64,000 bases of DNA from Amycolatopsis pretoriensis (GTDB lineage: Bacteria > Actinomycetota > Actinomycetes > Mycobacteriales > Pseudonocardiaceae), in the NCBI RefSeq assembly GCF_900107925.1, contig NZ_FNUJ01000019.1, positions 49,284 to 113,283 on the forward strand, written 5' to 3'. Positions 1 through 8,764 of the stretch are shown here, piece by piece. Under the pieces are notes generated by a model. That model had not been told where the DNA came from. It saw only the letters and a program-made list of their open reading frames with translations, and did not search any database. How positions within the stretch are numbered: position 1 is the stretch's first letter; each line of letters opens with the position of its first letter. Both the position numbers and the translations under genes were made by a program.

Positions 1-153
1 GGGCAGGCGCTGGCCATCGGCGCGGGATCGGCCACGCCGTGCGCCGGGGAAGCCGGCCGAGGCCGGTACCGGTTGCCGGCGAAGCCGATCAGCTCGTCCG
101 CCGCGGCCGCGAGCGCAGGATCGACCGCGCCGCGCGCCGAGTAACCCGACCGG
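1..153. other. left edge, unresolved coding fragment
   Basis: These 153 bases have strongly biased codon-like composition. They stay open on the plus strand until a stop at 142-144 and are also open on the minus strand to the window edge. Either could be the end of a neighbouring gene. I recognise no product. Confidence 0.3.
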
Positions 154-1071
154 TCACCTGAGCCGGTCGGCGAGCCACCGGGCAACGCCCTCCAGCAAGT
201 CGTCCTCGACCGGGCGGCGAAGCAGCCCGCGGTAACCGAACACCGTCCCCGCACCATCAGTGCGCCGGAGAAGGTGCGTCAAATCCGGAACCCGCCGGAC
301 CTGGGCCCCCGGCACCAGCTTCGCGATCACGTCCAGATCACCCGGATCGACCTGCGCGTCCTTCTCGCCCGTGATCGCCAGAACGGGAACCCGCACCCGG
401 CTCAAATCCGCCCGCGGGTCGTAAGCCAGCTGCTCCCGCCACCACTTGGCGTTGACCCGGACACCGCCGATGCGCGCCGCATCGGTCGTGGTCGCCGACA
501 CCCGCGCCAGCTGCTTGGAAGCCGCGCGACGCAGCACCGGCAGCAGCGGGCGGACCAGCCGCGGCATCGCCGCCGCGAGGCGGCCACCCTGCCACCGCAC
601 CGCCGCCTCGCCGGGACGCGCGTACCCCGCCAGCAACACCGCGGCCGCGGTGGGGACGTGCGCCGCCAGCCACATCGCGTGGACCGCGCCTTCGCTGTGT
701 CCCAGCACCCCCACCGAGCGGACCTGCGGGTGCGCGCGCAACGCCTGCAGTGCCGCCGCCGCGTCGGCGCGGTTGTCCAAGAACCCCACCGTGTGCCAGT
801 CGCCCGGGGTGGCTCCCACGCCACGACGGTCGTAGCGCAGGGAAGCGATGCCGTGCCGGGCCAGCGTCGCCGCCAGCGGACGTCCCAGGTCCATCCGCAG
901 CCGGCCGGCGTTGGAGTCGCGGTCGAGCTTGCCGGAGCCCGGGAGGCACAGCACCGCGGGGTGCGGGCCCGGCCCGGTGGGCAGGGTGAGCGTGCCCGCG
1001 AGCGCCACGCCGTCCGCGGCCGGTGCCGTCAGTTCGATCTCCCTCGCCACCGTGGTCTCCGTCCCGATCAT
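154..1071 (-). CDS. alpha/beta hydrolase (305 aa)
   Basis: Cytoplasmic serine hydrolase of the alpha/beta fold. It has an N-terminal oxyanion region (LCLPGSGKLDRD), a nucleophile elbow GHSEG, an acid in ITGEKDAQVDPGD and a His in DLTHLLRR near the C terminus, so the triad looks complete. There is no signal peptide, and the substrate cannot be told. It is transcribed divergently from the ArsR-like gene at 1131 across a 59-bp gap holding a palindromic operator, so that regulator very probably controls it. The start ATG at 1071 gives a normal family length. Family is certain, function is not. Confidence 0.85.
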   Translation of the reverse strand: MIGTETTVAREIELTAPAADGVALAGTLTLPTGPGPHPAVLCLPGSGKLDRDSNAGRLRMDLGRPLAATLARHGIASLRYDRRGVGATPGDWHTVGFLDNRADAAAALQALRAHPQVRSVGVLGHSEGAVHAMWLAAHVPTAAAVLLAGYARPGEAAVRWQGGRLAAAMPRLVRPLLPVLRRAASKQLARVSATTTDAARIGGVRVNAKWWREQLAYDPRADLSRVRVPVLAITGEKDAQVDPGDLDVIAKLVPGAQVRRVPDLTHLLRRTDGAGTVFGYRGLLRRPVEDDLLEGVARWLADRLR

Positions 1072-1086
1072 CGCCGACCTCCATCG

Positions 1087-1110
1087 TTATCAGTTTTGAT
1101 AAAGGTATCA
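1087..1110. promoter_or_regulatory. overlapping palindromic operator between divergent genes
   Basis: TTATCA (1087-1092), 4-nt spacer, TGATAA (1097-1102), 4-nt spacer, TATCA (1106-1110). The middle half-site can pair with either outer one. The element is AT-rich against a GC-rich background and sits between the hydrolase and regulator starts, as expected for an autoregulated divergent promoter. Confidence 0.6.
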
Positions 1111-1130
1111 GCTTGGGTAATGATGTGTCC

Positions 1131-1658
1131 ATGACGACGCTCGACCTGCTGCTGCACCCGGTCCGCCTCCGGATCCTGCGCACGTTCCTGGACGGCCACC
1201 CCGCCACGACCGCGCAGCTGCGCGAGCGGCTGCCGGACGTCCCGCCGGCGACGATGTACCGGCACGTCGCGGCGCTGGCGGCCGCCGGAGTGCTCGAGGT
1301 CCTCGACGAGAAACGCGTCCGCGGCGCGGTCGAGCGCACCTACCGGGTGTCGTGGCAGCACACCGAAATCGCCCCCGAGGTCCGCGCCACGATGACCACC
1401 GAAGACCACCGGCGCGCGTTCACCGCGTTCGTCGGCGGCCTGCTGGCCGACTTCGACCGGTACCTCGCCGGCGCGGCACCCGACCCGGCCGCCGACGGCG
1501 TCACCTACCAGCAGGCCGCGGTGTGGCTGACCGAAACCGAGATGGCCGAGCTCGTGGCCGAGATCCACGCGGCCGTCGCGGCGCGGATGGGCCGGGACGC
1601 CGGCGACGGCCGCACCCGCCGGATGATCAGCCTGGTCGGCGTCCCCGCCGAAGCCTGA
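1131..1658 (+). CDS. ArsR-like winged-helix transcriptional regulator
   Basis: 175-aa DNA-binding protein. The N-terminal winged helix (MTTLDLLLHPVRLRILRTFL, then a recognition helix in VPPATMYRHVAALAAAGVLE) is typical of ArsR/HTH_20-type regulators. A C-terminal helical segment probably serves effector binding or dimerisation. No metal-binding cysteines are visible, so a metal sensor is unlikely. The ATG at 1131 (or GTG at 1125) fits the domain; the longer open frame from 1023 would overlap the divergent gene and is not credible. It probably regulates itself and the neighbouring hydrolase through the palindrome at 1087-1110. Confidence 0.8.
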   Translation: MTTLDLLLHPVRLRILRTFLDGHPATTAQLRERLPDVPPATMYRHVAALAAAGVLEVLDEKRVRGAVERTYRVSWQHTEIAPEVRATMTTEDHRRAFTAFVGGLLADFDRYLAGAAPDPAADGVTYQQAAVWLTETEMAELVAEIHAAVAARMGRDAGDGRTRRMISLVGVPAEA

Positions 1659-1668
1659 GCGGCGTGCG

Positions 1669-2343
1669 TCACCCCGCGGCGCTGACCAGCCCGGTCCGGT
1701 AGGCCAGCACCACGGCCTGCACCCGGTCCCGCAGGTCCAGCTTGGTGAGGATCCGCGAAACGTACGTCTTCACCGTCTCGACGCCCAGCACCAGTTCGGC
1801 CGCGATCTCGGCGTTCGACAGGCCGCCCGCGATCAGCTTCAGCACCTCCAGCTCGCGCGGTGCGAGCCGGTCCAGCGGCCCGCCGGTGGGCGTCACCGGC
1901 TGGACGCGGTCGGCGTAGCGGCCGATCAGCGTCCGGGTCACCGCGGGGGAAAGCAGCGATTCGCCGCGGGCGACCGTGCGGACGCCGTCGGCGAGCTCGT
2001 CCAGGGGAGCGTCCTTGAGCAGGAACCCGCTCGCGCCGGCCCGCAACGCGTCGTAGACGTACTGGCCGACGTTGAACGTCGTGACCACCAGGACCTTCGC
2101 GGGCTTCACCGCCTGGGGACCGGCGACGCGGCGGGTCACCTCGATCCCGTCCAGCAGCGGCAGCTGGATGTCCATCACGACGACGTCGGGGCGCAGCCGG
2201 CCGATCTCGGTGAGCGCGTCGCGGCCGTTTTCGGCCTGCCCCACCACTTCCATGTCTGGCTGGGCGCCCAGCACGGCCACGTACCCCGCGCGGATGAGCT
2301 GCTGGTCTTCGCAGATCAGCACCCGGATCGGGCCGTCGGTCAT
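1669..2343 (-). CDS. NarL/LuxR-family response regulator
   Basis: 224-aa response regulator. The receiver domain (residues about 5-120) has acidic residues E12-D13, the phospho-acceptor D58 in VVVMDIQLP and Lys in FLLKDAP near 109. A LuxR-type HTH (about 155-220, LAPRELEVLKLIAGGLSNAEI) binds DNA. Its ATG overlaps the stop of the upstream kinase gene (ATGA, 2340-2343), so the two are translationally coupled partners. The target is unknown; the adjacent secreted peptidase gene lies immediately upstream on the same strand and may belong to the unit. Confidence 0.93.
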   Translation of the reverse strand: MTDGPIRVLICEDQQLIRAGYVAVLGAQPDMEVVGQAENGRDALTEIGRLRPDVVVMDIQLPLLDGIEVTRRVAGPQAVKPAKVLVVTTFNVGQYVYDALRAGASGFLLKDAPLDELADGVRTVARGESLLSPAVTRTLIGRYADRVQPVTPTGGPLDRLAPRELEVLKLIAGGLSNAEIAAELVLGVETVKTYVSRILTKLDLRDRVQAVVLAYRTGLVSAAG

Positions 2344-3485
2344 CGTCCGCTCCGCACCGGCGGGCCGGCCACGGGGAACTGCGCGCTGACGCGGAACCCG
2401 TCCGCCGAAGGCCCGGCGGCGAACCGGCCGCCGAGCGCGTCGACCCGCTCGCGCAGCCCGGCCAGCCCGCGTCCGCCGGAGCCGAGCTCGCCGGGCTCGG
2501 TCGCCGGACCCCGGGTGGTCACCTCGATTTCGAGGAGGTCGGCACCGTAGCCGACGCGCACGGTCGCGGGCCGCCCGGCGGCGTGCTTGGCGGCGTTGGT
2601 CAGCGCTTCCTGCACGATCCGGTAGGCGGTGAGCTCGGTTTCCGCGGGGAGCTCGGGGCGTTCGCCCGCTTCGACGAGGTCGACCACGCGGCCCGGTTGC
2701 TCGACGAGCCCGGGCAGGGCGCTCAGACCCGGCGTGCGCGCGCCGGTCGCTTCGAGCACGCCGAGCAGGAACCGGAGTTCGGTGAGCGCCTCGCGGCCCG
2801 AGCCGGTGATGGCGGCGAACACTTCGGGGGCGGTGCCGGGCGGGAGGTACTGCGCGGCGTCGGCCTGGACCACCATGGCCGTCACGTGGTGGGTGACGAC
2901 GTCGTGCAGTTCACGGGCGAGCCGCGCGCGTTCGTCCGCCGCCGCGGCACGGGCGGTGAGCCGCCGGCGTTCGGCCTCCTGCCGCCTTCGCTGCCGCACC
3001 AAGGCACCCAGCGCCCAGAACAGGGCCAGCACCACGTAGTAGACGACGTAGGTCAGCAAGTCCGTCGGCGACCCGCGCAAGGCGACCAGGACCGCGAAAG
3101 CCACGTACCCCACCGACACTGCCGCGGGCAGCGCGCGGCGGAACCGTTCTTCCCGCGCCCCGGCCGAATAGAGCGCGAAGTACAGGGCGAGGCTGCCGAA
3201 CGTGGGGGAGTGGGCGAGGACTTCGTGCGTCCCGAAGCAGAGCGCGATGATCGCGAGGGTGAGCGCGGGCCACCGGCTGCGCACCGCCAGCGGGAGCGTC
3301 TGCCCGAGGACCAGCAGCGCCGCCGCCAAACCGCCGTCGTGCCGGGGCAGATCGCCGAACTGGGCGCCGACCATGGCGAGCTGCGGCACGAACGCGGCGG
3401 CGGTGACGGCCGCGGCCAAGGCCCCGTCCCGGACCTCCGGGGTGACGTTCGCCCAACGGTCGCGCAGACCTCCCGGCTTCGGCAT
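2340..3485 (-). CDS. sensor histidine kinase (HisKA_3 family)
   Basis: 381-aa membrane kinase paired with the response regulator at 1669. Four or five hydrophobic segments in residues 20-165 form the sensor part without an obvious extracellular domain. The dimerisation/phosphotransfer helix contains H194 (ARELHDVVTHH). The HATPase_c domain has the N-box EALTNAAKHA and a G-rich SGGRGLAGLRERV box. The start at 3485 (MPKPGGLRD) is chosen because upstream open sequence overlaps the peptidase gene in another frame. This is the architecture of Actinobacterial NarL-type kinases; the signal is unknown. Confidence 0.92.
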   Translation of the reverse strand: MPKPGGLRDRWANVTPEVRDGALAAAVTAAAFVPQLAMVGAQFGDLPRHDGGLAAALLVLGQTLPLAVRSRWPALTLAIIALCFGTHEVLAHSPTFGSLALYFALYSAGAREERFRRALPAAVSVGYVAFAVLVALRGSPTDLLTYVVYYVVLALFWALGALVRQRRRQEAERRRLTARAAAADERARLARELHDVVTHHVTAMVVQADAAQYLPPGTAPEVFAAITGSGREALTELRFLLGVLEATGARTPGLSALPGLVEQPGRVVDLVEAGERPELPAETELTAYRIVQEALTNAAKHAAGRPATVRVGYGADLLEIEVTTRGPATEPGELGSGGRGLAGLRERVDALGGRFAAGPSADGFRVSAQFPVAGPPVRSGR

Positions 3486-3523
3486 GGCCGGGAGCCTAGC
3501 GACTCCCGGCCCCGGCCGGGCCG

Positions 3524-5077
3524 TCAGTGCACGGCGACGTCCGTGCAGTCGAGGTCCCGCTCCGGCAGCCGCCCGGTGTCGAGGAAGCTCACGGTCGCGT
3601 TGTCGGCGCAGGCCGAACCCTCGTGGTAGACGTAGTGCCCGCCGTTGCCGACGCCGACGAAAGCGGCGCGGTCGCCCAGGATCCGGCGCAGTCCCGTGCC
3701 GGAGTCCCACGTCGTGGCGTGGTCGCGGCGGTTCTGCAGGATCAGCGTGTTGCGCGGGCCGTTGTTCGTCACGGCGACCGGCTTTTCCACCGGCTGCGGC
3801 CAGAACGCGCACGGCCAGATGTTCGCCGGCATGCCCGCGGTCAGCGGCCAGGCCTTGCGGTCGGCGGCGGTCGCCTTCGCGTAGCCGGCGACGTCGTGGG
3901 ACCACTCGGCGTCCCCGCAGGTGAGCGCCAGGAACATGGTCGCCTGGTTGTCCGCGGGCACGCCCGGGGCGGCCGGGGAATCGGCGAAAACCTGCTTGAG
4001 CACCTGGCCGTCGGCTTCGGTGAGGTGGCCGTCGGCGAGGTCGGCGGCAGCCTTCCACACCTGGGCGAGCACCGGCAGGGTGTCGTTGTGCAGCAGCAAG
4101 GCGTAGGTGACGCCGCGCAGCAGCGCCCCGTTCACCGACTGCGGCGTGCCGGGCACCGGAGCGGGCTGGTGGTCGAGCCGGTCGGCGAGCGCGAGGTAGG
4201 TCCGGGTGACGTCGGCGGGGGTGGCGCCGAGCCCGAGGGTGGCGTTCTGCGCGGCGGCGACGGCGGCCGCGTCGGGGAACCGTTCGGCCATGCCCTTTCC
4301 CCAGCTCTGCGCCTCACCGGCCCAGACGTGCGCGGGATCGACGTTGCCTTCGAGGATCACCCGGTCGGCCCGGTCCGGGTAGAGCGCGTTGTAGACGGCG
4401 CCGAGGTAGGTGCCGTAGGACTGGCCCCAGTAGGAGATCTTGGCTTCGCCGAGGGCTTCGCGGACGCGGTCGAGGTCGCGGGCGGTGTTGGCGGTGGTGA
4501 AGTAACGCAGGTTGTCCCCGGCCTTGGCGGCGCACTTTTCGGCGGTGGCGCGGGCGGCCCGGACGTTCGCGTCGATCGAGCCGTCGGCGGCGGGGTAGGG
4601 GAAAAGGCCCGCGACACCCGGGTTTTCGAGGCCGCAGCTCTGCGGGGTACTCGTCCCGACGCCGCGCGGGTCGAAGCCGATCAGGTCGTAGCCGTCCAGG
4701 ACGGGCTTGGGCAACGTCGGCGCCATCGCACTGGGCGTGTCGAGCCCCGGCAACGCGGGACCGCCGGGGTTCAGCAGCAGGACGCCGTGGCGCTTCGCCG
4801 GATCGGCGGCGCTCAACCGGGAAATGACGACCTCGATCGACGTGCCGTCCGGCCGGCCGTAGTCGAGCGGGACCTTCACCTTCGCGCAGGTGACCCGCGG
4901 ATCCCGCGTCGTGCCGGGCGCCGCCGCCGGGCACGGCCCCCAGGCGAGGGCCGCGGCCGGCGGCGGGCCGGCCGGGGTGTCTTCGTCGTCCGCGCTGTCA
5001 CAAGCGGCCGCGCCGAAGACGGTCAGCGTGGTGACCGCCACGGCCGCGGTGAATAGCCGGCCCCGTGTCTTGTGCAT
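3524..5077 (-). CDS. secreted tripeptidyl-aminopeptidase-like lipoprotein (S33, TAP-like)
   Basis: 517 aa. An N-terminal signal ends in an AAAC lipobox-like stretch, suggesting a lipoprotein facing outward. The alpha/beta hydrolase fold has the nucleophile motif GQSYG, acid in NRRDHATTW and His in GNGGHYVYH, and a C-terminal TAP-like region with paired cysteines. Streptomyces SlpD/SlpE and TAP enzymes of this family release peptides or dipeptides from N termini. It lies 38 bp upstream of the kinase gene on the same strand. Confidence in family is high; peptide specificity is inferred from the family only. Confidence 0.88.
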   Translation of the reverse strand: MHKTRGRLFTAAVAVTTLTVFGAAACDSADDEDTPAGPPPAAALAWGPCPAAAPGTTRDPRVTCAKVKVPLDYGRPDGTSIEVVISRLSAADPAKRHGVLLLNPGGPALPGLDTPSAMAPTLPKPVLDGYDLIGFDPRGVGTSTPQSCGLENPGVAGLFPYPAADGSIDANVRAARATAEKCAAKAGDNLRYFTTANTARDLDRVREALGEAKISYWGQSYGTYLGAVYNALYPDRADRVILEGNVDPAHVWAGEAQSWGKGMAERFPDAAAVAAAQNATLGLGATPADVTRTYLALADRLDHQPAPVPGTPQSVNGALLRGVTYALLLHNDTLPVLAQVWKAAADLADGHLTEADGQVLKQVFADSPAAPGVPADNQATMFLALTCGDAEWSHDVAGYAKATAADRKAWPLTAGMPANIWPCAFWPQPVEKPVAVTNNGPRNTLILQNRRDHATTWDSGTGLRRILGDRAAFVGVGNGGHYVYHEGSACADNATVSFLDTGRLPERDLDCTDVAVH

Positions 5078-5175
5078 GGTGCTCGCCCTCCGATTTCCGG
5101 CACCGGCGGGCGTTTCCGCTCCGCCGGCGCGTTGACGGCGACGAAGCTATCGGGACCGGGAGGGCGAAGGCGTCA

Positions 5176-5210
5176 CCCCGGAGCGAGCAGAACGGGTAGC
5201 TCGCCCGGGG
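5176..5210 (-). terminator. hairpin downstream of xylanase
   Basis: Arms 5176-5188 and 5199-5210 pair (CCCCGG..GCGAGC with GCTCGCCCGGGG, one bulge) around a 10-nt loop, just past the xylanase stop codon. No U-tract follows, which is usual in GC-rich actinomycetes. Confidence 0.6.
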
Positions 5211-5222
5211 GACAACCGCGCC

Positions 5223-6587
5223 TCAGGAGGCGCTGCAGCTGACGCTGGGCCAGTTGCGGTTTCCGTTGTGCATGATGGTGACGCCCCAGTTGTTGCCGTT
5301 CCCGTTGGGCGTCGCGACCAGCACCTGGCTGCTGGGCCAGGTCGCGTTGACGTTCCAGGTGGCGCTGATCCGCGCGGGACTCGGCACGGTCATGGTGACC
5401 GTCCACGAACTGGCGCCGCTGACCGAGACGTTGAGGTTGTACCGGTCGCTCCACGACTGCCCGGCCGACAGCGACGCGGTGCAGCTCCCGCCGCCCGGTG
5501 TGGTCGGAGTCGTCGGTGTCGTCGTCGGATTCGTCGGTGTGGTGGTGGGTGTCGTGGTCGTCCCGCCGCCGGAGTTGAGGACGTTGAGCACCGAGTTGTA
5601 GGCGGCCTTCTTGTTCCCGTTGCCGTCGAACAGCAGCGGGCTCTCGCTGGAGCGCCAGGAGTCGCTGTCCCGCACGCCCCACACGGTGATGCCCACGCAG
5701 CGCGCGACGTTCATGCACGCCTGCGTCAGCGCCGCGTACTGCGACGTGGACGCGTTCGTGACGTCGACCTCGGTGAGTGCGACGTCGACGCCGAGTGCGG
5801 CGAAGCTGGAGATCGTCGTCTGCAGGTTGCTCGGGACGGAGCTGCCGCCGGTGAAGTGGGCCTGCAGGCCGACGCAGTCGATCGGGACGCCGCGGGACTT
5901 GAAGTCCCGCACCATGTTGTAGACGCCCTGGGTCTTGCCGTAGTTCCAGTTGTCGATGTTGTAGTCGTTGTAGCAGAGCTTGGTCGACGGGTCGGCCGCG
6001 CGGGCGGTCTTGAAGGCGACTTCGATCCAGTCGTTGCCGGTGCTCTGCAGGTTGGACGAGCGGCGGCTGCCGTCTTCGTTGAACGCCTCGTTGACCACGT
6101 CCCAGTAGGCGAGTTTGCCTTGGTAGTGGGCCATCACCTTCTGGATGTGGTTGATCATGGCGTTGCGCAGGGAGCTGCCGCCCATGTTCTGCATCCAGCC
6201 GGGTTGCTGGGCGTGCCAGGCGAGGGTGTGGCCGCGGACCTGGGCGCCGTGCCCGACCGCCCAGTTGTAGATCTGGTCGCCCGAGGAGAAGTTGAACTGG
6301 TTCTGGTTGGGCTCGGTCGCGTCCGGCTTCATCTCGTTCTCGGGCGTGACCATGTTGAATTCGCGCGCGGCGATCGTGGTGTAGGCCGAGTTGCCGAGTT
6401 TGCTCGCGGCGATCGCGGTGCCGAAGTACCGCCCCGACTGCGCGGCGGCCGCCCCGAGGGTGCTGGCGGCGGCATCGGCGCCAGGGGCGGTTACCAGGAC
6501 GGCGGCCGTCGCGGCGACGGTGGCCACTCCGGCCAGGGCCCGGGTGGCGGGTGATCGCCACCATCTGCTGCGCGAACTTCCTGCCAT
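5223..6587 (-). CDS. secreted GH10 endo-beta-1,4-xylanase with CBM2
   Basis: 454-aa secreted enzyme. A signal peptide with Arg-rich start (residues 1 to about 41) ends at ADAAAS. A GH10 barrel (about 45-340) carries the acid/base E167 in WDVVNEAF and the nucleophile E273 in ALTEVDVT. A Thr/Pro linker (about 343-368) leads to a CBM2-type cellulose/xylan-binding module (about 369-454) with conserved Trp residues and terminal cysteines. The start at 6587 is chosen for the signal peptide and an upstream GGAGA ribosome-binding site. It cleaves xylan backbones and complements the GH62 enzyme encoded at 27125. Confidence 0.96.
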   Translation of the reverse strand: MAGSSRSRWWRSPATRALAGVATVAATAAVLVTAPGADAAASTLGAAAAQSGRYFGTAIAASKLGNSAYTTIAAREFNMVTPENEMKPDATEPNQNQFNFSSGDQIYNWAVGHGAQVRGHTLAWHAQQPGWMQNMGGSSLRNAMINHIQKVMAHYQGKLAYWDVVNEAFNEDGSRRSSNLQSTGNDWIEVAFKTARAADPSTKLCYNDYNIDNWNYGKTQGVYNMVRDFKSRGVPIDCVGLQAHFTGGSSVPSNLQTTISSFAALGVDVALTEVDVTNASTSQYAALTQACMNVARCVGITVWGVRDSDSWRSSESPLLFDGNGNKKAAYNSVLNVLNSGGGTTTTPTTTPTNPTTTPTTPTTPGGGSCTASLSAGQSWSDRYNLNVSVSGASSWTVTMTVPSPARISATWNVNATWPSSQVLVATPNGNGNNWGVTIMHNGNRNWPSVSCSAS

Positions 6588-6669
6588 GGGTGGTCTCCTC
6601 AACGGCACGCATCGACGATGTTGCTTACCGTCAGCAGAAGAACACGGTCCCTCGTCGCGCCGCAAAGAG

Positions 6670-6689
6670 TTTCGATCGACTTTCGAACC
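6670..6689 (-). promoter_or_regulatory. candidate xylanase operator
   Basis: On the minus strand this reads GGTTCGAAA (6689-6681), GTCGA, then TCGAAA (6675-6670), about 95 nt before the xylanase ATG. The same GGTTCGAAA core lies at 52945 about 80 nt before the GH2 gene, which supports a regulatory role. Confidence 0.45.
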
Positions 6690-6725
6690 CACGTACCCGA
6701 GCGGACGGCTCGGCAAGTGCCGCCC

Positions 6726-7727
6726 TTACCGGCGCCGCGCGTCGTCCAGGCGACGAGCCTCGGCCGCCTGCTCGAACGGTGTGTCGCCCGCCGGGTGGCG
6801 GTCGCCCAGGCCGGCGAACAACTCGGCCACCTTGACGGAGTCGTGGTGGGACGCGCGTTCGGCCAGCGCGGGGTCCGTGGCGGCCAGCACCTGGCGGAAC
6901 CGGAGTTCGGCGAGGGGGCCGAGCCGGTCGTAGATCTGGAGGAACACCTTCTGGGCCCCGTCGCGGGCCCAGCCGGCGGGCAGCAGGCCGGCGGGCAGGT
7001 CGGGGTCGGTCTCCGGGAACCGGCGCCAGTCCACCCGCAGCTCGGTGCGCGTGCGCAACGCCTGCGCCGGGCTGATCAGGCCGGCGTCGAGGCCGGTGAG
7101 CACCTGTTCGTAGCGCTCGACGAAACTCTCGTACTCGGCGGCGAGGGGGCCGAGGTCGAACGCCGTGACCGCCGGCGCCGGTCCGGGGACCTCGGTGGCG
7201 CGGAAGACCGTGGCGCTGCCGAGGCCGAGTTCGTCCAGCGCCGTCAGCGCCGGGGCGGCGAGGTCGTGCGGGCTGATCCACACGCCGTCGTAGAGCGCGG
7301 CGAACCGCAGGACCCGCAGCCGCGAGCGCAGCGCGGTGCGCAGCCCGCGATCCTGCTCCGGCACGGAGAAGGTGACCACCGTCCACTGCCCGTCCCACTC
7401 GGGCGCGGTCGTGCCGAAGGTCAGCATCCGGTGCGTGCGCTCGATGATCACCTCGGACGTGCGGGCGGGGATGCCGTACGCCGTCGTCCGCCCGCTGCGC
7501 GACACGGTGAGCAGGCCGCGGGCCGCCAGCCGGCGGATCGCCGCCCGGGCGCTCGCCGGGCTGATGTCGAACTCGCCGAGCAGCTCGACCAGCGCGGCCG
7601 ACGGGATGTGCTCGTCGCGCCAGTACCAGAAGTCGCCGAGCAAGGACGTCAGCAGCAGCTGCGGTTCGGCTCCCTGCTGTGCGCGGGGCAGCGGGCCCGT
7701 CATCGCGCGCTCACCGCCGGTGTCCAT
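6726..7727 (-). CDS. PaaX-family transcriptional regulator
   Basis: About 333 aa. The N-terminal winged helix (LLLTSLLGDFWYW, then SPASARAAIRRLAARGLLTVSRSGR) and the long C-terminal PaaX-type region (ERTHRMLTFG, WDGQWTVVTFSVPE) match the PaaX family, whose founding member represses phenylacetate degradation and responds to the CoA-thioester. Start is ambiguous: ATG 7727 has a GGAGG close by, ATG 7703 has a weaker GGTGAG with better spacing. It is divergent from the CoA-transferase/dehydratase operon and is the obvious candidate regulator, plausibly sensing an acyl-CoA intermediate. Confidence 0.88.
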   Translation of the reverse strand: MDTGGERAMTGPLPRAQQGAEPQLLLTSLLGDFWYWRDEHIPSAALVELLGEFDISPASARAAIRRLAARGLLTVSRSGRTTAYGIPARTSEVIIERTHRMLTFGTTAPEWDGQWTVVTFSVPEQDRGLRTALRSRLRVLRFAALYDGVWISPHDLAAPALTALDELGLGSATVFRATEVPGPAPAVTAFDLGPLAAEYESFVERYEQVLTGLDAGLISPAQALRTRTELRVDWRRFPETDPDLPAGLLPAGWARDGAQKVFLQIYDRLGPLAELRFRQVLAATDPALAERASHHDSVKVAELFAGLGDRHPAGDTPFEQAAEARRLDDARRR

Positions 7728-7846
7728 GGCCTCCATGGTGGCAGTGCGGTCCGGCCGGGCGCATCGAGGGGTTGAATCACGCGACACATCATGCGACGAT
7801 CGGCACCCGATTAGCAACCTATTGCCTTCCGCAGGAAGTAACCGAC

Positions 7847-8764
7847 ATGGGTTTCTCACTTCGCCAATGGCGTCGAAGCACGCTCGCCGCGGTCGCCGCG
7901 GGACTCGCGCTGGCCGGGTGCACGGTCGACGACGGCGCGGCCTCCGCCCCCACGGCCGCGGCTCTCACGACCGACCAGGCCCTGCACGACCAGCTGCCGC
8001 AGGCGGTCAAGGACTCGGGTGTCCTCCGGTTCGCCGGCGACTCGCACCCGCCCTACCGCACCGTCGGCCCGGACGGCAAGACGGTGACCGGCATCGACCA
8101 CGACTTCCAGCAGGCGCTCGGCCAGCTCTTGGGCGTGCGCACCGAAACCACGATCGTCAGCGGGCTGCCGGCCGCGCTGCAGGGCATGCTCAGCGGCCGC
8201 TACGAGGCCTTCAACGGGCCGGTCAAGGTCACCGCCGAACGCGAGAAGCAGTTCGACACCGTCACCTGGATGACCACCCGCACCGCCTACGTGATCCCGG
8301 AAGGGTCCGCCGCCGGGATCGCGAAGACGGACGACCTGTGCGGCAAGCGCGTCGCCGTGGTCACCGCCAGCGTCGTCGAGGAGCAGCTCGCCAAGCTGTC
8401 CGCGTTCTGCGAACGTTCGCGCAAGACCGCCGTGCAGGTGGTCGGGCTCGACGACACGAACGCCACCCTGCTGGCCGCGAAGTCCGGCCGCGCCGAGGCC
8501 GCCGGCATGACCCAGGCCGCCGCGATCGACGTGACCACCCAGCAGAAGGGGCAGTACGCCTACGTCACGCAGACCGAGGAACAGGGCGCCACCAAGGACA
8601 ACCTCGCGCTCTACACGCCGAAGGCCGGCAAGCTCGGCCCGGTCCTGCAGAAGGCGTTCGAGGAGCTGTTCCGCAACGGCACCTACGCGCGGATCATGCA
8701 GCAGTGGGGGCTGGAGGACGTCACGGTCCCGGCGCCGATCTTCGACGCGGCGTCGGCGAAATGA
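7847..8764 (+). CDS. ABC transporter substrate-binding lipoprotein (family 3)
   Basis: 305 aa. Signal with lipobox LALAGC places the lipid-anchored Cys at residue 25. The mature part is a type-3 periplasmic-type binding fold (FAGDSHPPYR, VTGIDHDFQ, GRYEAFNGPVKVTAEREKQ) as in polar amino acid receptors. It begins the operon with a good AGGAAG ribosome-binding site, and its stop overlaps the permease ATG. A close paralogue is encoded at 15037 at the far side of the CoA-enzyme genes. The ligand is not deducible; given the neighbours, an organic or amino acid is likely. Confidence 0.9.
   Translation: MGFSLRQWRRSTLAAVAAGLALAGCTVDDGAASAPTAAALTTDQALHDQLPQAVKDSGVLRFAGDSHPPYRTVGPDGKTVTGIDHDFQQALGQLLGVRTETTIVSGLPAALQGMLSGRYEAFNGPVKVTAEREKQFDTVTWMTTRTAYVIPEGSAAGIAKTDDLCGKRVAVVTASVVEEQLAKLSAFCERSRKTAVQVVGLDDTNATLLAAKSGRAEAAGMTQAAAIDVTTQQKGQYAYVTQTEEQGATKDNLALYTPKAGKLGPVLQKAFEELFRNGTYARIMQQWGLEDVTVPAPIFDAASAK

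Noticed and set aside
2583..3629. Long plus-strand open frame opposite the histidine kinase
   Set aside because: It is a codon-bias shadow: the opposite strand encodes a complete kinase with all motifs, and this product is low-complexity.
6726..7727. PaaX gene as marker of a phenylacetate (paa) cluster
   Set aside because: No paaABCDE, paaK or related gene is present; the neighbours form a different CoA pathway.
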